A stretch of 62,311 nt of DNA from an uncultured Bacilli bacterium. GTDB lineage: Bacteria; Bacillota_I; Bacilli_A; RF39; UBA660. Location: contig CAKPEJ010000004.1 of the NCBI GenBank assembly GCA_934149325.1, forward strand, positions 1 through 62,311, written 5' to 3'. Each line of letters opens with the position of its first letter. Position 1 is the stretch's first letter. Under the pieces are notes generated by a model. The model had not been told where the DNA came from, did no database searches, and worked only from the letters and a program-made list of their open reading frames with translations. This document shows, piece after piece, positions 24,616 to 33,805 of this stretch. The translations under genes and the position numbers were made by a program.

Positions 24616-26635
24616 TTATATCTATTATTTAATACTATTTTTTTCGTTATTGTATGTATTTTTGTATATAAGTTTTATAAAACCAAATTCAATATATTTA
24701 GTTAATACAAATAAAGTTACAGGATATATAATTGATAAGAAAATTAATGATGAAAAAATTTCTTTAGTAATAAAGGCAAAAGAAAAAATATTAGTTAATT
24801 ATTATTTTAAAAAAAATGAGAAAATTAATGATTTAAAATATGGAGATTATGTAACTGTCTATGGGACTTCTATTACATTAAAAAATAATACTAATTTTAA
24901 TATGTTTAATTACAAAAAGTACTTATATAGTAAAAAGATATTTTACATAATGGAATGTAATAAAATAGTAAAGATTAAAAATAATACAAATATTATATAC
25001 ATTATAAAAAATAATATTATTTCTAGAATAAATAAATGTATAAAAACAAAAGATTATATAAATGCTTTTGTATTAGGAAATAAAAATGATATAGATTATA
25101 ACAATATTAAAAATTATCAAAATTTAGGAGTAAGTCATTTATTTGCTATTTCAGGAATGCATGTTTCCATTCTTACAGTTTTTTTTCTTATAATATTAAA
25201 AAAGTCAAAATTGAAGAATTTTATGATAAATATATTTTTAATATTATATTTATTTTTAACAGGTTTCACACCATCTATTATAAGATCTAGTCTTTTATTT
25301 ATACTTTGTTCATTTAATGAAAAAATAAATATAAAAAAAGTAAATATCTTGATTTTAATTTTTTCTATATTGTTATTTATAAATCCATTTTATATATATG
25401 ATTTAGCTTTCAAATTTACTTTTATAATAAGTTTTTTCTTAATATTATTTAGTAATTTAATTAATGATAACAAAAAATATATAAATAAATTAATTATTGT
25501 TTCTATAATATCTTTTTTTGCATCATTACCAATAGTTATAAATAATTTTTATCAAGTGAATATTTTGAGTATTTTATTTAACTTAATATATGTTCCTTAT
25601 ATATCAATTATTGTATTTCCATTAGGATTACTAACATTTTTATTTCCATCACTTGATTCAGTGTATTTTTTGTTTATTAATATTTTAGAGTCTTTAACAG
25701 AAATTCTATCAAATATTAATTTAGTTTTATACTTTTCTAAAATACCAATTATTTTTATTATTATTTACTATTACTTATTATATAATTTATTAAAATTTAA
25801 GACTAAAAAGAAAATTTTTATTTTTATATTGTTACTAATTATATTTTATAATTTTAATAGTTATAAATTAAATCCAGAAGTATATTTTATTGATGTTGGA
25901 CAAGGTGATTCTATTCTTTTAAGAATTCATAATAAGAATGTACTTATAGATACAGGTGGTAAATATAGTTTTAATAATAAAAACAATTATGTTATATCAA
26001 ATAATATTTTATTACCACTTTTTAAATCATTAGGTGTAAAAAAAATAAATTATATTATAACATCACATGGTGATTTTGATCATATGGGAGATACCATCAA
26101 TGTTGTTAATAATATAAAGATAGAAAATGTTATATTTAATTGTGGTTCATATAATGATTTAGAAAATGAACTTATTAAAATATTAGATAAAAAGAAAATA
26201 AAATATTATTCATGTATTAAGGAATTAAATATAGATGAGTATAAACTAGAGTTTTTAAATACAAAAGAATATGATAATGAAAATGATAATTCAAATGTTA
26301 TATATATAAAACTAAACAATTATAAATTTTTATTTATGGGAGATGCTGGAGTAGATAAAGAAAAAGATATTTTAGATAAGTATAATTTAGAAAATATTGA
26401 TGTATTGAAAGTAGGACATCATGGTTCTAAAACAAGTAGTAGTAAAGAATTTATTAACGAAATAAAATCTAAATATTCAGTAATTAGTGTTGGAAAGAAT
26501 AATCGTTATGGTCATCCAAATAAAGAAGTGTTAAATAATTTAGATAATTCTAAGATATATAGAACAGATCAAGATGGGAGTATTATGTTTAAAATTGAGA
26601 ATAATAGATTAAAAATAAAAACATGTAGTCCGTAG
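24575..26635 (+). CDS. comEC: competence DNA channel ComEC
   Basis: ComEC forms the membrane channel for single-stranded DNA uptake. The roughly 686-aa protein has an N-terminal OB-like extracellular region, the Competence domain with multiple helices (FAISGMHVSILT, GFTPSIIRSSLL), and a C-terminal metallo-beta-lactamase domain (FIDVGQGDSILL, TSHGDFDHMGD, KVGHHGSKTSS). It overlaps comEA by about 40 nt; the start is uncertain (GTG 24572, ATG 24575 or TTG 24584). The intact pair implies natural transformability, although comG/pilus genes are not in this window. Confidence 0.95.
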   Translation: MLYLKKLKIVLQYNYIYYLILFFSLLYVFLYISFIKPNSIYLVNTNKVTGYIIDKKINDEKISLVIKAKEKILVNYYFKKNEKINDLKYGDYVTVYGTSITLKNNTNFNMFNYKKYLYSKKIFYIMECNKIVKIKNNTNIIYIIKNNIISRINKCIKTKDYINAFVLGNKNDIDYNNIKNYQNLGVSHLFAISGMHVSILTVFFLIILKKSKLKNFMINIFLILYLFLTGFTPSIIRSSLLFILCSFNEKINIKKVNILILIFSILLFINPFYIYDLAFKFTFIISFFLILFSNLINDNKKYINKLIIVSIISFFASLPIVINNFYQVNILSILFNLIYVPYISIIVFPLGLLTFLFPSLDSVYFLFINILESLTEILSNINLVLYFSKIPIIFIIIYYYLLYNLLKFKTKKKIFIFILLLIIFYNFNSYKLNPEVYFIDVGQGDSILLRIHNKNVLIDTGGKYSFNNKNNYVISNNILLPLFKSLGVKKINYIITSHGDFDHMGDTINVVNNIKIENVIFNCGSYNDLENELIKILDKKKIKYYSCIKELNIDEYKLEFLNTKEYDNENDNSNVIYIKLNNYKFLFMGDAGVDKEKDILDKYNLENIDVLKVGHHGSKTSSSKEFINEIKSKYSVISVGKNNRYGHPNKEVLNNLDNSKIYRTDQDGSIMFKIENNRLKIKTCSP

Positions 26636-26647
26636 AGAGGAGTAGAT

Positions 26648-27538
26648 ATGAATTATTATAATGAAATAAAAAATAAAATAATAGATAATGAAGTATATTC
26701 GAAAGTAAGAGATTATTCAAAAGAAAGACATAGGGTTATTACGTATTTTGAAATTGGAAAGTTATTAGATGAAGCAGGTAGTAAATATGGAGATAATATC
26801 TTAAATGATTATTCAAATAGATTGGTTGTTGAGTTTGGAAAAAAATATAATGAAAGAACATTAAGACGTATTAGACAATATTATAGAATGTTTAAAGATG
26901 AAAAATGGTCGCCACTGGCGACCAAATTATCTTGGAGTCATTATTCTGAATTATTATCTATTAAAGATGAAAATGAATTGTTATATTATGTTAACATTAC
27001 TTTTGAAAGAAATTTATCAAAAAGAGAATTAAGGGAAAAAATTAAAAATAAAGAATATGAAAGATTACCCATTGAAACTAAAAATAAGCTAATACTTAAT
27101 AATGAGATTGAAATAAAAGATTTAGTACCTAATCCTATATTAATTAGGAATAAGAACAATATAGAAATAGCTACTGAAAAAGCATTACATAATTTGATTT
27201 TAGAAGATATTGAATCATTTATGAAAGAACTTGGTAATTCATTTAGTTTCATAGGTGGTGAATATAAGCTTAAGATAGGTGATAGAAATCATTATATTGA
27301 TTTGTTGTTATTTAATATAAAATATAACTGTTATGTAGTTGTTGAATTGAAGGTAACTGAATTTAAAGTAGAATATATATCACAAGTTCAAAAATATATG
27401 AATTATATAGACAAGAACGTAAAAGAAATAAGTAACAATAATACCATTGGAATATTAATTTGTAAAAAGGAGAATAAATTTGTTATAGAATATTGTTCAG
27501 ATGAAAGAATTGCTGTTAGAGAATATGTATTAGCGTGA
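26648..27538 (+). CDS. YhcG-family PD-(D/E)XK nuclease
   Basis: The 296-aa protein has the YhcG (DUF1016) layout: an N-terminal helical DNA-binding domain with ARHRV-like KERHRVITYFEIGKLL, YNERTLRRIRQYYRMF and LSWSHYSELL (residues 25-120), then a C-terminal PD-(D/E)XK nuclease core with NHYIDLLLF and CYVVVELKV (Asp and ExK) and ISQVQKYMNYID. Family members occur in restriction and defence contexts. It starts 12 nt after comEC with AGAGGAG and is followed closely by dinD. Confidence 0.88.
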   Translation: MNYYNEIKNKIIDNEVYSKVRDYSKERHRVITYFEIGKLLDEAGSKYGDNILNDYSNRLVVEFGKKYNERTLRRIRQYYRMFKDEKWSPLATKLSWSHYSELLSIKDENELLYYVNITFERNLSKRELREKIKNKEYERLPIETKNKLILNNEIEIKDLVPNPILIRNKNNIEIATEKALHNLILEDIESFMKELGNSFSFIGGEYKLKIGDRNHYIDLLLFNIKYNCYVVVELKVTEFKVEYISQVQKYMNYIDKNVKEISNNNTIGILICKKENKFVIEYCSDERIAVREYVLA

Positions 27539-27572
27539 TATAACGGGTATGAATATAGAGGAGAATGATAAA

Positions 27573-28400
27573 ATGAACGAAATAAAAGAATATACGGAAA
27601 AATTATTTGAAGATATAAAACATATAGATGAAAATAAAAATGAATATTGGTTGGCACGTGAACTTATGCCATTGTTAGAATATAGTAAATGGGAAAGATT
27701 TTCTAATGCAATAGATAATGCTAAAATATCTTGTGAAAAAAGTGGATATAAAGTTATTGAACATTTTCCCGAGGTTGGGAAGTTGTCAAAAAGAAATAAT
27801 GGTGCCAACGTTAAAATAAAAGATTATAAATTGTCAAGATATGCTTGTTATTTAATAGTACAAAATTGTGATTCAAGAAAGAAAGCTGTAGCTCTTGGAC
27901 AAACGTATTTTGCAGTTCAAACAAGAAAACAAGAACTAAGTGAAAAGGAATACAGTGAACTTACAGAAGATGAAAAAAGATTTTATCAAAGAAATTTAAC
28001 AAAAAAGGGTAATCATTCTTTGAATGTTGCAGCTAAAAATGCAGGAGTAAAAAATTTTGATAGGTTTCATAATAGTGGGTATAAAGGTTTATATAATGGT
28101 GAAACTGCTAATGATATTGCCAAAAGAAAGAAACTTAGATATAGGGAAGATATTTTAGATAATATGGGAAGTGATGAATTAATTGCCAATTTATTTAGAA
28201 TTTCTCAAACAGAACAAAAACTTAAAAATGAAAATATTAAAATAGAAAGATCAGCAAATGAGACTCATTATGCTGTTGGTAAAGAAATTAGAAAAACAAT
28301 TAAGAAATTAGGTGGAACGATGCCAGAGGATTTGCCCACACCTTCTAAAAGTTTAAAAGAATTAGAAAAAGAAAATATAAAAATACAAATAGAAGAGTAA
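27573..28400 (+). CDS. dinD: DNA-damage-inducible protein D (DinD)
   Basis: The 275-aa protein matches E. coli DinD over its full length: WLARELMPLLEYSKWERF, CEKSGYKVIEHF, LSRYACYLIVQNCDSRKKAVALGQTYFAVQTR, HNSGYKGLYNG, and C-terminal GGTMPEDLPTP. E. coli DinD is LexA-regulated and inhibits RecA activities (known). ATG 27573 has AGGAG at good spacing. It lies 34 nt from the yhcG-like gene, likely one operon. No LexA box was recognised here. Confidence 0.9.
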   Translation: MNEIKEYTEKLFEDIKHIDENKNEYWLARELMPLLEYSKWERFSNAIDNAKISCEKSGYKVIEHFPEVGKLSKRNNGANVKIKDYKLSRYACYLIVQNCDSRKKAVALGQTYFAVQTRKQELSEKEYSELTEDEKRFYQRNLTKKGNHSLNVAAKNAGVKNFDRFHNSGYKGLYNGETANDIAKRKKLRYREDILDNMGSDELIANLFRISQTEQKLKNENIKIERSANETHYAVGKEIRKTIKKLGGTMPEDLPTPSKSLKELEKENIKIQIEE

Positions 28401-28480
28401 TTTTTCATATAACCTTTTAATTTAAAATAATTATGTAATAATATTTTTTGTATGATATAATAAATATAGGAAGTGATGAT

Positions 28481-29278
28481 ATGAAATTTGTATACCATGG
28501 AAGTAAAGAACATGGAATAAAGAGATTGGAACCAAGAAAATCTACGCATGGAGTATACGTATATGCTACACCTGAAAAGGCATTAGCATTAGTTTTTAGT
28601 GGTAGATGTGGTGATGATTTAACATACGATATTGGTCACTTTGATACTGATAAAAATGGTCCTTGGGAATTAGTTGAAAATATACCAGGAGCTTTTGAAA
28701 AAATGTTTTCAAATAGTTCATCTATTTATTTACTTTCTGGTGAAACTTTCAAAGACATTAATACAGGATTTGAAGAAGTAGTTTCAGAAACTAGTGTTGA
28801 TGTAATAGATGAAGAATATTGTGAAAATGTTTATGAAGGATTAAAAATTGCTGAAACAAATGGGTTAGTAAAGATATATAGATATCCTAATAAACCATTT
28901 TCCTTTAAACAAGATGGATCAGATATTTTAGATAAATGGAGATATTGTAAGGACAAATTACATAAGGAATTTACAAAAAATGAATTTGACAGATTAGTTT
29001 GTTTACATCCAAATTTATTAGAAAAAATAAATGAATTAGCGCATGATTTTAATTATGATTATCATTATGAACCACAAGATTTAATAGATATATTTAGTAA
29101 TAGAATACAAAGACAGTTATATGATTTAGATCATGAACAGTATATTGATTGTTCATATATAAGTATTTGTAACACTTTTCCTAATTTAAAATTACAAATA
29201 GACATTTTATATGATTATTATAAAAATTATATTATACAAAATAAAGATGACATGACTGATAGTGTAAAAATTAGATAA
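28481..29278 (+). CDS. putative ADP-ribosyltransferase-fold protein
   Basis: The 265-aa protein is unassigned. Its N-terminus FVYHGSKEHGIKRLEPR followed by VYVYATPEKALALVFSG resembles the H-Y motif pattern of ART-fold domains (HGS, then Y-A-x-x-x-x-A), as in PARP/Tpt1-like enzymes and toxins. The third catalytic residue cannot be placed with confidence. The C-terminal half is helical and Tyr/Asp-rich (YDYHYEPQDLIDIF). ATG 28481 has GGAAGTGAT upstream; an in-frame ATG at 28448 overlaps the -10 box TATAAT. Its neighbours are dinD and yhcG, so a defence role is possible. Confidence 0.45.
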   Translation: MKFVYHGSKEHGIKRLEPRKSTHGVYVYATPEKALALVFSGRCGDDLTYDIGHFDTDKNGPWELVENIPGAFEKMFSNSSSIYLLSGETFKDINTGFEEVVSETSVDVIDEEYCENVYEGLKIAETNGLVKIYRYPNKPFSFKQDGSDILDKWRYCKDKLHKEFTKNEFDRLVCLHPNLLEKINELAHDFNYDYHYEPQDLIDIFSNRIQRQLYDLDHEQYIDCSYISICNTFPNLKLQIDILYDYYKNYIIQNKDDMTDSVKIR

Positions 29279-29354
29279 TTTAAAAACATATGAATTAGTA
29301 TAAATTCAAGTTATATTTATATATAAAAAGGTATTAAAAAAATCTTTTTTTTGT

Positions 29355-29360
29355 TATAAT
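29355..29360 (+). promoter_or_regulatory. -10 box before glycan locus
   Basis: TATAAT preceded by T8 and G, 18 nt before the GTG start. No convincing -35 was seen. Confidence 0.45.
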
Positions 29361-29377
29361 AAAAATAGGTGATTGTA

Positions 29378-31666
29378 GTGGATAAAGAAAAGTTCAATAA
29401 ATTTATAATAATTTTTTTACTTATTGAACCATTAATAGATGTATTAACATCATTTCAAGTTAGAAATAATATTGGTTTATTTTCTATAGGTACAATAATA
29501 AGGGGATTATTTTTTCTATTTATAATTATTTATTTGTACAAAAATAATTATTCTAGAAAAAGTATATTATTATTTTTATTATATGTATTTCTAGCAATGA
29601 TATATTATTTGTCAGATAGTAAGATTAACATATTTTCAGAAATAATAAATATTATTAAAATATTTTATTTACCATTTATAATTTGTTTCTTTAATAATTA
29701 TGAAAATGAAAAAATTAACGATAAATTTATATTAGGTATTTATTTAATATATTTAAATTTAATATTAATTCCTTACTTATTTAATGTTGGATACAACATA
29801 TCAGATGTTTACGTAAATAAAAAGGGATATTTAGGATTGTTTTATAGCGGTAATGAAATAAGTGCAGTAATATTATCTCTAATGCCAGTAGCAGTAAATT
29901 ATATATATAATTCTAAAAATTATATTTTAAAAGTATTTGTACTATTAGAAACATTATTTTCTATTATGTTAATAGGAACTAAAACTTTATTCTTAGGCTT
30001 TATTGTTATTGTTTTATATTTTATAATAAAGTACATTAAAAATAATTTTATATTGTTAAGTACTAAAATGAAGTTGATATTTGTAAGTATTTTTATATTA
30101 TGCATATCTATTTTAGTTTTAGTTACACCAAGGCTTTCTGTTACTAAAAATTTAAATGTTTCACTAAATTATTATAAAATAGAAAAATTAGATGATTTAT
30201 TTACCTATGAATCAATAGACAATATAATATTTAGTAAAAGATTAACATATTTAAATAAAATTAACTCTGAGTATAAAAAAGGTGATTTAAAATCATATAT
30301 ATATGGAATAGGCAATACCAAAATTATGAATATAAAAGATATTGAAATAGATATTTTTGATATATTTTATAGTATAGGAATATTTGGAACATTTATATAT
30401 TTATTAATTCTTATTGTTTCTATAAATAAAGTTAAATTAAAAGGATATTATAAACTTAGTTTAATTCTTATTTTGATCGCATCATTATTTTCAGGACACA
30501 TATTAACTGAACCTATGGTCACAATTTATATAGGACTTTTATATATTTTAAATAAAAATAAAAAAGAAGATAATAAAAAGAAAATTTTATTAGTATCAAA
30601 TATGTATCCTAGTGAAAAATATAAATTTTATGGTTCATTTGTTAGAAATACAAAAATTTTACTAGAAGAAAATGGTTTTATAGTAGATAAGGTGGTTAAA
30701 TATAAAGAAACAAAATTTTTAAATAAATTATTTAGTTATATAATGTTTTATATCAAAACTACAATAAAAGGTATAGTAAATAATTATGATTATATATATG
30801 TTCATTATATATCACATTCATCTTTTGGAGCAATTATTCCAAAAGTAACTAGTAAAAATACAAAACTTGTTTTAAATGCTCATGGTAATGACGTAGTTGC
30901 AGATTTTGATTTTGAAAAAAAGAATGAAAAAAAATCTAAAAAGTTTTTGAAGTTTGCTGATAATGTTGTAGTGCCATCAAATTATTATAAAAAAGTTATG
31001 ATTGATAAATATGGTGTTTCTGAAAATGTAATTACAGTATATCCATCAGGTGGAGTAGATACTGAAAAGTTTAGAAAAAAAGATAAAAATGAATCAAAGA
31101 AAGTTAGTAATTTAAAAGAAGAATATAGTTATATAGGGTATATAAGTAGAATAGAAAAGAATAAAGGTTATGATGTATTTTTAAAAGCTATAAAAAATCT
31201 TGAAGAAGAAGGAAAAATAGGAAATAAGAAATTCTTAATAATAGGAACTGGTTCTGAAGAAGATAAAATGTATAAATTAATAAAAGAACTAGATATATTA
31301 AAATATCTTGAAATTAGAAATATGGTTTCACAAGATGAACTTGTTGATATATATAATAGCTTAGATTTATTTATATTTCCAACATATAGAGAGAGTGAAA
31401 GTCTAGGACTTGTTGGTCTTGAAGCAATGGCATGTGAAACATTTTTGATAGCAAGTAAAAATTATGGTCCAACAGATTATGTAATAAATAAAAAAAATGG
31501 TTTATTCTTTGAACCGAAAGATGACATAGATTTAAAAAATAAAATATTAGAATATGAAAATTTAAATCAAGAACAATATAAGAAAATAATAAAAAAGGCA
31601 AGACAAACTGCGATTAAATATGATTTTAAAAATACAGCGCACTTAATATTAGATGTATTTAAATAA
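29378..31666 (+). CDS. fusion of O-antigen polymerase-like membrane domain and GT4 glycosyltransferase
   Basis: The about 762-aa protein has two parts. Residues 1-395 contain about 10-12 membrane helices with a Wzy/O-antigen-ligase feel (EPLIDVLTSFQ, YSGNEISAVILSLMPVAVNYI, long loop with TYLNKINSEYKKGDLKSYIYGIGN). Residues 405-762 form a GT-B glycosyltransferase: VSNMYPSEKYKFYGSFVRN, LNAHGNDVV, YPSGGVDTEKF, YISRIEKNKGYDVFLKAI, GTGSEEDKM, FPTYRESESLGLVGLEAMAC. It probably both transfers a sugar and polymerises a surface glycan. The GTG 29378 start follows AGGTGA. Confidence 0.8.
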   Translation: MDKEKFNKFIIIFLLIEPLIDVLTSFQVRNNIGLFSIGTIIRGLFFLFIIIYLYKNNYSRKSILLFLLYVFLAMIYYLSDSKINIFSEIINIIKIFYLPFIICFFNNYENEKINDKFILGIYLIYLNLILIPYLFNVGYNISDVYVNKKGYLGLFYSGNEISAVILSLMPVAVNYIYNSKNYILKVFVLLETLFSIMLIGTKTLFLGFIVIVLYFIIKYIKNNFILLSTKMKLIFVSIFILCISILVLVTPRLSVTKNLNVSLNYYKIEKLDDLFTYESIDNIIFSKRLTYLNKINSEYKKGDLKSYIYGIGNTKIMNIKDIEIDIFDIFYSIGIFGTFIYLLILIVSINKVKLKGYYKLSLILILIASLFSGHILTEPMVTIYIGLLYILNKNKKEDNKKKILLVSNMYPSEKYKFYGSFVRNTKILLEENGFIVDKVVKYKETKFLNKLFSYIMFYIKTTIKGIVNNYDYIYVHYISHSSFGAIIPKVTSKNTKLVLNAHGNDVVADFDFEKKNEKKSKKFLKFADNVVVPSNYYKKVMIDKYGVSENVITVYPSGGVDTEKFRKKDKNESKKVSNLKEEYSYIGYISRIEKNKGYDVFLKAIKNLEEEGKIGNKKFLIIGTGSEEDKMYKLIKELDILKYLEIRNMVSQDELVDIYNSLDLFIFPTYRESESLGLVGLEAMACETFLIASKNYGPTDYVINKKNGLFFEPKDDIDLKNKILEYENLNQEQYKKIIKKARQTAIKYDFKNTAHLILDVFK

Positions 31667-31676
31667 GAGGTAACGA

Positions 31677-32543
31677 ATGAAGACAGGAATAATAATATTA
31701 AATTATAATGATTATGAAACTACTTATGATATGTTAAATAGAATAAAAAATTTTAAAGAAATTGATATAATTGTAGTAGTAGATAATATGTCATTAGATA
31801 ATTCTTATGAAAGACTAAAAAAAATTGAAAATGAAAAAATTAAGGTAATATCATCAAATGAAAATAAGGGATATGCAAGTGGTAATAACGTAGGTATAAA
31901 ATATTTAGTTGATAACTATAAAGTAGATAATATAATTATTTCTAATCCGGATATTATTTTAAAAGATAGTGATATAAAAATTTTAAAGGACGATTTAAAA
32001 AATAATAAAAATATAGATATTATTTCTCCATATATTGATGAAAGAGGTAAAATTTCAAGGGGATGGAAGCTTCCAAGATATATAGATGAACTTTTATGTA
32101 ATATGAATTTTTTTCATAAAATAGGTGAGAATAATTTGAAGTATAAAGATGATTATTATAAAGATGATTTAACAAAAGTAGATGTTGTATCTGGCTGTTT
32201 CTTTATGATTAGAAAAGAATCTTTTGAAAAAATAGGTTATTTTGATGAAAATACATTTTTATATTATGAAGAAAATATTATTGGAAAAAAATTAAAAGAT
32301 AATAATATGAATACTTATGTAGATAAAAGAGTTAATATTATTCATAATTTATCAATAAGTGTTAATAAAAGTTTCAATTCAATAAAAAAGTATAAAATTT
32401 TAAAACAAAGTCAAAAATATTATCAAAAAGAGTATAATAAATTAAATATTTTTGGTATGATATTATTAAGGTTTGTATATTATATAAGTTTAATAATATC
32501 TTATATAGTATGTTTTTTTAGAAATTTTGGAGGTAAAAGGTGA
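31677..32543 (+). CDS. GT2 family glycosyltransferase (rhamnosyltransferase-like)
   Basis: The 288-aa GT-A enzyme has IIILNYNDYETT, VVVDNMSLDNSYE, NKGYASGNNVGI, ISNPDI (the DxD-equivalent position), DVVSGCFFMIRKESFEKIGYFDE, and a C-terminal amphipathic or membrane helix. It resembles rhamnosyltransferases of cell-wall polysaccharide pathways. The gene is the second in the glycan operon: 10 nt after the fusion gene and overlapping the next gene by 4 nt (GTGA). Confidence 0.88.
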   Translation: MKTGIIILNYNDYETTYDMLNRIKNFKEIDIIVVVDNMSLDNSYERLKKIENEKIKVISSNENKGYASGNNVGIKYLVDNYKVDNIIISNPDIILKDSDIKILKDDLKNNKNIDIISPYIDERGKISRGWKLPRYIDELLCNMNFFHKIGENNLKYKDDYYKDDLTKVDVVSGCFFMIRKESFEKIGYFDENTFLYYEENIIGKKLKDNNMNTYVDKRVNIIHNLSISVNKSFNSIKKYKILKQSQKYYQKEYNKLNIFGMILLRFVYYISLIISYIVCFFRNFGGKR

Positions 32544-33709
32544 AAAAGAACATTATTATAATAGGCGCAAGAGGATATGAAAAAGAGTATGGTGGTTGGG
32601 AAACATTTGTTACTAATTTGATAAATAACTATAACGATAAAAATACTACATTTTATGTACCAGAGTTAAATCATAATAAAAAAAATAGTGGAACTGAAAT
32701 AAGAAATGGTGTAATATGTCCACAAATATATACTCCAAGACAAGGTTTTGTCACAATGTTCACGTTTACATTTAAGGCAGTATTGTATTTTAAAAAGTTT
32801 ATTAAAAAAGAAAAATTAGAAAATGTTGTCATGTATGTAGTTGGTTGTAAGGTTGGACCATTGTTTACTTTAATACATAAAAAATTAACTAAAATGGGTG
32901 TAAAAATAGTTATTAATCCAGATGGATTAGAATGGAAAAGAGATAAATGGGCATGGTGGATTAAACAATGCTTTAAAATATCTGAAAGAACAATGATAAA
33001 AGCATCTGATTATGTTGTATGTGATTCAAAGAACATAGAAAAATATGTTCAAGAAAAATATAAAAAATATGGTACACCTACAACATTTATTGCATATGGT
33101 TCATATATTAATGATGTAAAAGATATAGATAAAAAAACTAAAGTTTATATGGAAAAACATGGTATAAAACTTCATGAATATTATTTAATAGTTGGTAGAT
33201 TTGTTCCTGAAAATAATTATGAACTTATTATAAAAGAATTTATGAAAACTGATACAAAGAAAGATTTAGTTATTGTATGTAATGTTGAAGAAAATAAATT
33301 CTATAAGAAATTGCTTAAAACAACAGAATTTAATAAAGATAAAAGAATTAAGTTTGTAGGATCTGTTTATGATCAAGATGTTTTAAGAAGACTTAGAAAA
33401 AATGCTTCAGCCTACATTCATGGTCATTCAGCTGGTGGAACGAATCCATCATTATTAGAGGCTTTAAGTATAACAGATGTAAATATTTTATATAATGCAT
33501 GTTATAATGAAGAAGTTGGAGAAGATTCTTGTTTGTATTTTAGTAATGAAGAGAATTCTTTGGTAAATGTAATTGATAAAGTTGAAAAATTTAAATCAAA
33601 AGATAGAAATTACTATGGTGAAAAAGCAAGAAAAAGAATTGAAGATGAATATACATGGGATATTGTTGTAAAAAAATATAAAAAATTCTTTGATAAAGTG
33701 TTAAAATAA
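32540..33709 (+). CDS. DUF1972-type glycosyltransferase (rhamnosyltransferase family)
   Basis: The 389-aa protein opens with IIIIGARGYEKEYGGWETFV, the signature of DUF1972 (WchF/Cps2T-like beta-1,4-rhamnosyltransferases), and continues as GT-B: VVGCKVGPLF, INPDGLEWKRDKW, VGRFVPENNYELIIKEF, FVGSVYDQDVLRRLR, HGHSAGGTNPSLLEA. GTG 32540 overlaps the preceding stop; the ribosome site is GGAGGT. It likely adds an early sugar of the same surface glycan. A terminator follows. Confidence 0.88.
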   Translation: MKKNIIIIGARGYEKEYGGWETFVTNLINNYNDKNTTFYVPELNHNKKNSGTEIRNGVICPQIYTPRQGFVTMFTFTFKAVLYFKKFIKKEKLENVVMYVVGCKVGPLFTLIHKKLTKMGVKIVINPDGLEWKRDKWAWWIKQCFKISERTMIKASDYVVCDSKNIEKYVQEKYKKYGTPTTFIAYGSYINDVKDIDKKTKVYMEKHGIKLHEYYLIVGRFVPENNYELIIKEFMKTDTKKDLVIVCNVEENKFYKKLLKTTEFNKDKRIKFVGSVYDQDVLRRLRKNASAYIHGHSAGGTNPSLLEALSITDVNILYNACYNEEVGEDSCLYFSNEENSLVNVIDKVEKFKSKDRNYYGEKARKRIEDEYTWDIVVKKYKKFFDKVLK

Positions 33710-33711
33710 TT

Positions 33712-33742
33712 AACTTATTTTGTAAAAAATAAGTTTTTTTTT
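33712..33742 (+). terminator. terminator of glycan operon
   Basis: AACTTATTTT (33712-33721) pairs with AAAATAAGTT (33726-33735), followed by T8. Confidence 0.9.
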
Positions 33743-33750
33743 GCTATAAA

Positions 33751-33778
33751 TTGACAAAATGATAAAAAATGCTATAAT
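33751..33778 (+). promoter_or_regulatory. sigma-A promoter
   Basis: TTGACA (33751-33756), a 16-nt spacer and TATAAT (33773-33778), leading to the gene at 33806. Confidence 0.8.
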
Positions 33779-33805
33779 AAACAATCAAATCAGGGGGAAA
33801 GAATT

